Assembly (NCBI GenBank): GCA_013288125.1
Contig: JABDCN010000018.1
Location: 1-34,733 of the forward strand
From: Gammaproteobacteria bacterium
GTDB taxonomy: Bacteria; Pseudomonadota; Gammaproteobacteria; DSM-16500
Reading direction: 5' to 3'
Length of the DNA: 34,733 nucleotides
The position numbers and the translations under genes were made by a program. Below the pieces are notes generated by a model that was not told the origin of the DNA, searched no databases, and worked only from the letters and a program-made list of their open reading frames with translations. Below, in pieces: positions 32,572-34,733 of the stretch; the stretch's first letter is position 1; every line of letters starts with the position of its first letter.

Positions 32572-33840
32572 ATGCCAGTTCAACATCGCAGAGATCATGT
32601 CCTTCAACAAGGTCAGCAAGGTCCTTTCTTAGGGTTAGATATGGAAGCCCTTCTAAAGAATCCTGACAGTGTATTCGCAAGAGATTATCAGGCAGCTTGT
32701 GAAGAGGCTGCTGTGGATGCCTTTCTTTTAACTGAAGAACAAAGATTAAATTATTTGGCGGCTATTAAACAACGTGCTTCAGAAGATAGAGCGTACCAAG
32801 AAGATTTACGTTATGCAGATGAAAAATCCAAAAAATTAATGCAACAATTAGCAGAGGCGAATCGTAAACGATTTGCTGTTGTTAAAGATGAAACGGTTCA
32901 AAATCAAAGTCAAGATAACAAAGTTAAACAACAAATTGCTGAACAATTATATCAATTGGCGGTACAAGCAGGATCAGCATTACAAGCTTCACGTGCTAAA
33001 GTGGCTGATGCTTATGAAGCAGTTAAAGCAGCTGAGGAAACAGCAAGTGCAGCAGATGTTGCATTTCATGAAGCAGCTGACGCGTGTCGTGATAAAGTGG
33101 CATCTAAAACTTATGCGATTACAGCACCAGATGGTAGTGTTCATGCTGTTGCATTGTCAAAAGAAGAATTAGACAAATTAGCAGAAGAATCTGCTACGGC
33201 TGCTCCCACAGTGACGCCATTAGGAATCTTGGAAAAATTGCCAGAAGGTCATGCAGCGAAACAATTACATATTGAACAATATCAAGCGGCTAAACAACAA
33301 AAACTCGCGGCAGGGATGGATTTGGTTGAAGCTGAAGTCAATGCAAAATCTGATGCGTTAGAAAGTATGTACCCGCAATTTGATATTGCTCAGGTGATGA
33401 GACATGTTGTTCCTGTTGCAACCCATATGCATTCTCATATTCAAGCATCAAAAGAAAATCATGATTGGGATGCACTGAGAGAATATAAAAGAGGTCAATT
33501 AATTCGTTTCATTGAATTGCAAACGATGCTTGAACGTGAAGCATTGAAACACATGTCGAGAACACGTGATTTTAGTTTTATTCAACAGATGGTTTTGATT
33601 GTGAAACTCGAAGAAGCAATAGAAGAAGATATGGTTTACAAACAAAAACATGATGATGCTATTGAAACGTTAGTACGATTTTGTATGCAACCACAAAATC
33701 AAAATACGAACGCTTTTAGTTTTGGGAACAAGAAGAATGGCCGACATCATGCATCACTTTTTGGCGGTACGTCAGCGCCACCTGCGATTGAAGATAAGAA
33801 AGAAAATCATAGGCAGGTAGTTAAGTTTACTAAATCGTAA
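32572..33840 (+). CDS. Ala/Gln-rich helical protein, candidate secreted effector
   Basis: A 422-residue hydrophilic protein with no recognised domain, signal peptide or membrane helix. Residues about 40-180 are dominated by A, E, K and Q in heptad-like spacing (ADEKSKKLMQQLAEANRKRF, VAEQLYQ-type helices), indicating coiled coils. Helices continue from about 230 to 370. The last 50 residues are disordered (NQNTNAFSFGNKKNGRHH). The C-terminus has a glutamate-containing polar stretch (EDKKENH) shortly before the end, a feature of many Dot/Icm type IV substrates. This makes an effector role plausible but unproven. It has its own promoter and is followed after 56 bp by another low-complexity gene on the same strand. 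Confidence 0.75.
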   Translation: MPVQHRRDHVLQQGQQGPFLGLDMEALLKNPDSVFARDYQAACEEAAVDAFLLTEEQRLNYLAAIKQRASEDRAYQEDLRYADEKSKKLMQQLAEANRKRFAVVKDETVQNQSQDNKVKQQIAEQLYQLAVQAGSALQASRAKVADAYEAVKAAEETASAADVAFHEAADACRDKVASKTYAITAPDGSVHAVALSKEELDKLAEESATAAPTVTPLGILEKLPEGHAAKQLHIEQYQAAKQQKLAAGMDLVEAEVNAKSDALESMYPQFDIAQVMRHVVPVATHMHSHIQASKENHDWDALREYKRGQLIRFIELQTMLEREALKHMSRTRDFSFIQQMVLIVKLEEAIEEDMVYKQKHDDAIETLVRFCMQPQNQNTNAFSFGNKKNGRHHASLFGGTSAPPAIEDKKENHRQVVKFTKS

Positions 33841-33896
33841 TAAAAAATGAAGTCATTATTTTATTTACATAACTAACGAGAGATGAGGGGTGGAAT

Positions 33897-34283
33897 ATGT
33901 TTAGATCAAAGGTAAAAAGTAAAAATAAAGGTAAAGGTAAAGAAAAAGATACGGAGGTAATCGAATTAACACCAGTTGAAGAATCGAAGCAATCGCCACG
34001 AGTTGAATCAGCACCAGTTGAAGAATCGAAGCAGTCACCACGAGCTGAATCAGCACCAGAACAAGTGCGAATTTCTCATAAAGGCGGATCTGTGGGATAT
34101 ACTTCTGGTTCAAAATATCGACCACCGGTTGCTGTGTTGGATCGGAATCAATCTAATACAACAACGACAACAACAACTACAAGTACAACAACAACTACAA
34201 GTACAACTACAACCCCAATTCCAACTATAATCGTAACACCACCACCACCACCAAATATCGACTTAAAGGAAAAGCAACGATAG
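33897..34283 (+). CDS. Disordered Thr/Pro-rich repeat protein
   Basis: A 128-residue protein of unknown function, wholly low-complexity. Residues 1-20 are basic (SKNKGKGKEK). Residues 26-39 and 40-53 are two copies of PVEESKQSPR[VA]ESA. Residues 88-106 are threonine broken by two serines, 115-119 are five prolines, and the tail is charged. No signal peptide or membrane segment is visible. AGGGGTGG precedes the ATG. Its coupling to the upstream helical gene and its composition suggest a rapidly evolving secreted or surface protein. A spurious frame cannot be fully excluded, but the ribosome-binding site and the 42-bp repeats keeping frame support it. Confidence 0.6.
   Translation: MFRSKVKSKNKGKGKEKDTEVIELTPVEESKQSPRVESAPVEESKQSPRAESAPEQVRISHKGGSVGYTSGSKYRPPVAVLDRNQSNTTTTTTTTSTTTTTSTTTTPIPTIIVTPPPPPNIDLKEKQR
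33972..34055 (+). repeat. 42-bp direct tandem repeat, two copies
   Basis: Copies 33972-34013 and 34014-34055 differ at three bases and encode the 14-residue unit PVEESKQSPR[VA]ESA twice. A multiple of three keeps the reading frame. A second simple-sequence tract of ACA/ACT/AGT codons follows at 34158-34213. Confidence 0.9.
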
Positions 34284-34362
34284 TGGCTGTTGTAAGAAGG
34301 GCAAATGGGAGCAGCCAGGTTTGAATAAACACTTTTTAACTCCTTTTAGCTTTATGTCCTTA

Positions 34363-34443
34363 TTAAAACCACTCAGGTCGTACTAGTGTTGTAATCAAAT
34401 AAATAAAAATAAAAATGACGATAATAGATGTTAAATATATCAT
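34363..34443 (-). CDS. kdpF: KdpF-like 26-residue membrane peptide
   Basis: A very short gene encoding MIYLTSIIVIFIFIYLITTL followed by VRPEWF. One membrane helix ending in a [LV]xPExF tail is the pattern of KdpF, the smallest subunit that stabilises the KdpFABC potassium pump (typical tail LLRPERF). A strong AGGGGAG lies four bases before the ATG. kdpA would normally follow immediately, but the minus strand downstream holds no such gene: the plus-strand low-complexity gene ends there. This is either an orphan left after loss or rearrangement of kdpABC, or a stand-alone small membrane protein. Confidence 0.7.
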   Translation of the reverse strand: MIYLTSIIVIFIFIYLITTLVRPEWF

Positions 34444-34466
34444 TAAACTCCCCTGTAGACTGCCTA

Positions 34467-34562
34467 TTATATTTTCTGACAAGCAATCACGAATAGATAA
34501 CATATTACCATTGAAACAATCCCTAATAAGAACATTGAAGGAAGCCAGATGAAAAGATTCAT
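34467..34562 (-). CDS. 31-residue single-helix membrane protein upstream of kdpF
   Basis: This gene reads MNLFIWLPSMFLLGIVSMVI then CYLFVIACQKI. It is a single hydrophobic helix with a short polar end, and GAGAGGAA stands before the ATG. It is followed after 23 bp by the kdpF-like gene with its own ribosome-binding site. I recall similar tiny frames ending in [AE]C[DEQ][KR][LI] just upstream of kdpF in other bacteria, which favours a real gene. The function is unknown. Confidence 0.6.
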   Translation of the reverse strand: MNLFIWLPSMFLLGIVSMVICYLFVIACQKI

Positions 34563-34693
34563 TTTTATTCCTCTCATTTACTACTTCAGGACAACGTACC
34601 ATTAATAAAGATTATCATGTTTATCAAAATATGCAAAAAAATGAAGATTAGTGTCATAATACGCGAAATTTCATTAAACAAACCGGAGATAAA
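34563..34693. promoter_or_regulatory. Divergent promoter region between the mini-membrane genes and ppiB
   Basis: On the minus strand GATAAT (34611-34616) is a likely -10 box for the kdpF pair. On the plus strand CATAAT (34655-34660) is a likely -10 box for ppiB. No convincing -35 box could be fixed for either, so exact positions are tentative. Confidence 0.3.
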
Positions 34694-34733
34694 ATGATCA
34701 CATTACACACTAATCAAGGCGATATTTCGATTG
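34694..34733 (+). CDS. ppiB: Cyclophilin-type peptidyl-prolyl isomerase, N-terminal fragment
   Basis: Only the first 13 codons are in the window: MITLHTNQGDISI. The pattern M-[IV]-x-[LF]-H-T-N-x-G-D-I matches the start of cytoplasmic PpiB cyclophilins, which speed up proline cis-trans isomerisation during folding. GGAG lies five bases before the ATG. The gene runs off the right edge. Confidence 0.8.
   Translation, partial: MITLHTNQGDISI

Noticed and set aside
34284-34317. Inverted repeat TGGCTG/CAGCCA after the Thr/Pro-rich gene as a terminator
   Set aside because: Only a 6-bp stem with a 22-nt loop and no T-run; not convincing.

Overview
The window is a gene-dense, AT-rich stretch of a gammaproteobacterial chromosome. 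Several features point to a host-associated member of the Legionellales (Coxiella/Legionella/Berkiella-like): a CADD-type protein, a secreted sphingomyelinase-like phosphoesterase, low-complexity and repeat proteins that look like secreted effectors, and many palindromic repeats. The lineage is inferred from gene content only; there is no rRNA or tRNA here. No intergenic gap exceeds about 205 bp.

Layout. 1-1441: 3' end of a CADD/PqqC-like iron protein, a lone Phd-type antitoxin and a complete vapBC pair with its operator. 1481-6343: a 14-TM DHA2 drug exporter; a minus-strand operon of acyl-CoA dehydrogenase, MNIO (DUF692) oxidase and HvfC/DUF2063 partner; then a secreted Cys/His/Tyr-rich protein. 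6457-9042: minus-strand operon of phosphopantetheinyl transferase, a small phasin-like protein and lysA, with a DUF378 membrane protein divergent from it. 9130-13178: minus-strand operon nudC, ferritin-like/VIT1 iron transporter and a protein with four Trp-marked repeats of about 40 residues; msrBA diverges from it. 13179-19001: a complete histidine-utilisation locus, hutG-hutU-hutH on the minus strand and hutI on the plus strand, bounded by copies of one palindromic repeat. Together these genes take histidine through urocanate, imidazolone propionate and formiminoglutamate to glutamate plus formamide. 19031-29977: an 854-residue unrecognised membrane protein follows a thioester-type alpha-2-macroglobulin, which lies head-to-head with pbpC (PBP1C), a classic partnership for envelope defence and repair. 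30067-34283: two small or medium membrane proteins, a secreted sphingomyelinase-like phosphodiesterase and two low-complexity, effector-like genes. 34363-34733: two tiny membrane-protein genes, one KdpF-like without any kdpABC beside it, and the first codons of ppiB.

The most striking points are a repeat-rich insertion of about 326 bp (109 codons) that stays in frame inside pbpC; an MNIO/HvfC pair coupled to an acyl-CoA dehydrogenase with no adjacent precursor peptide; the conserved CADD metal ligands and special lysine at exact chlamydial spacing; the orphan kdpF pair; and the Trp-repeat protein in an iron/Nudix operon.
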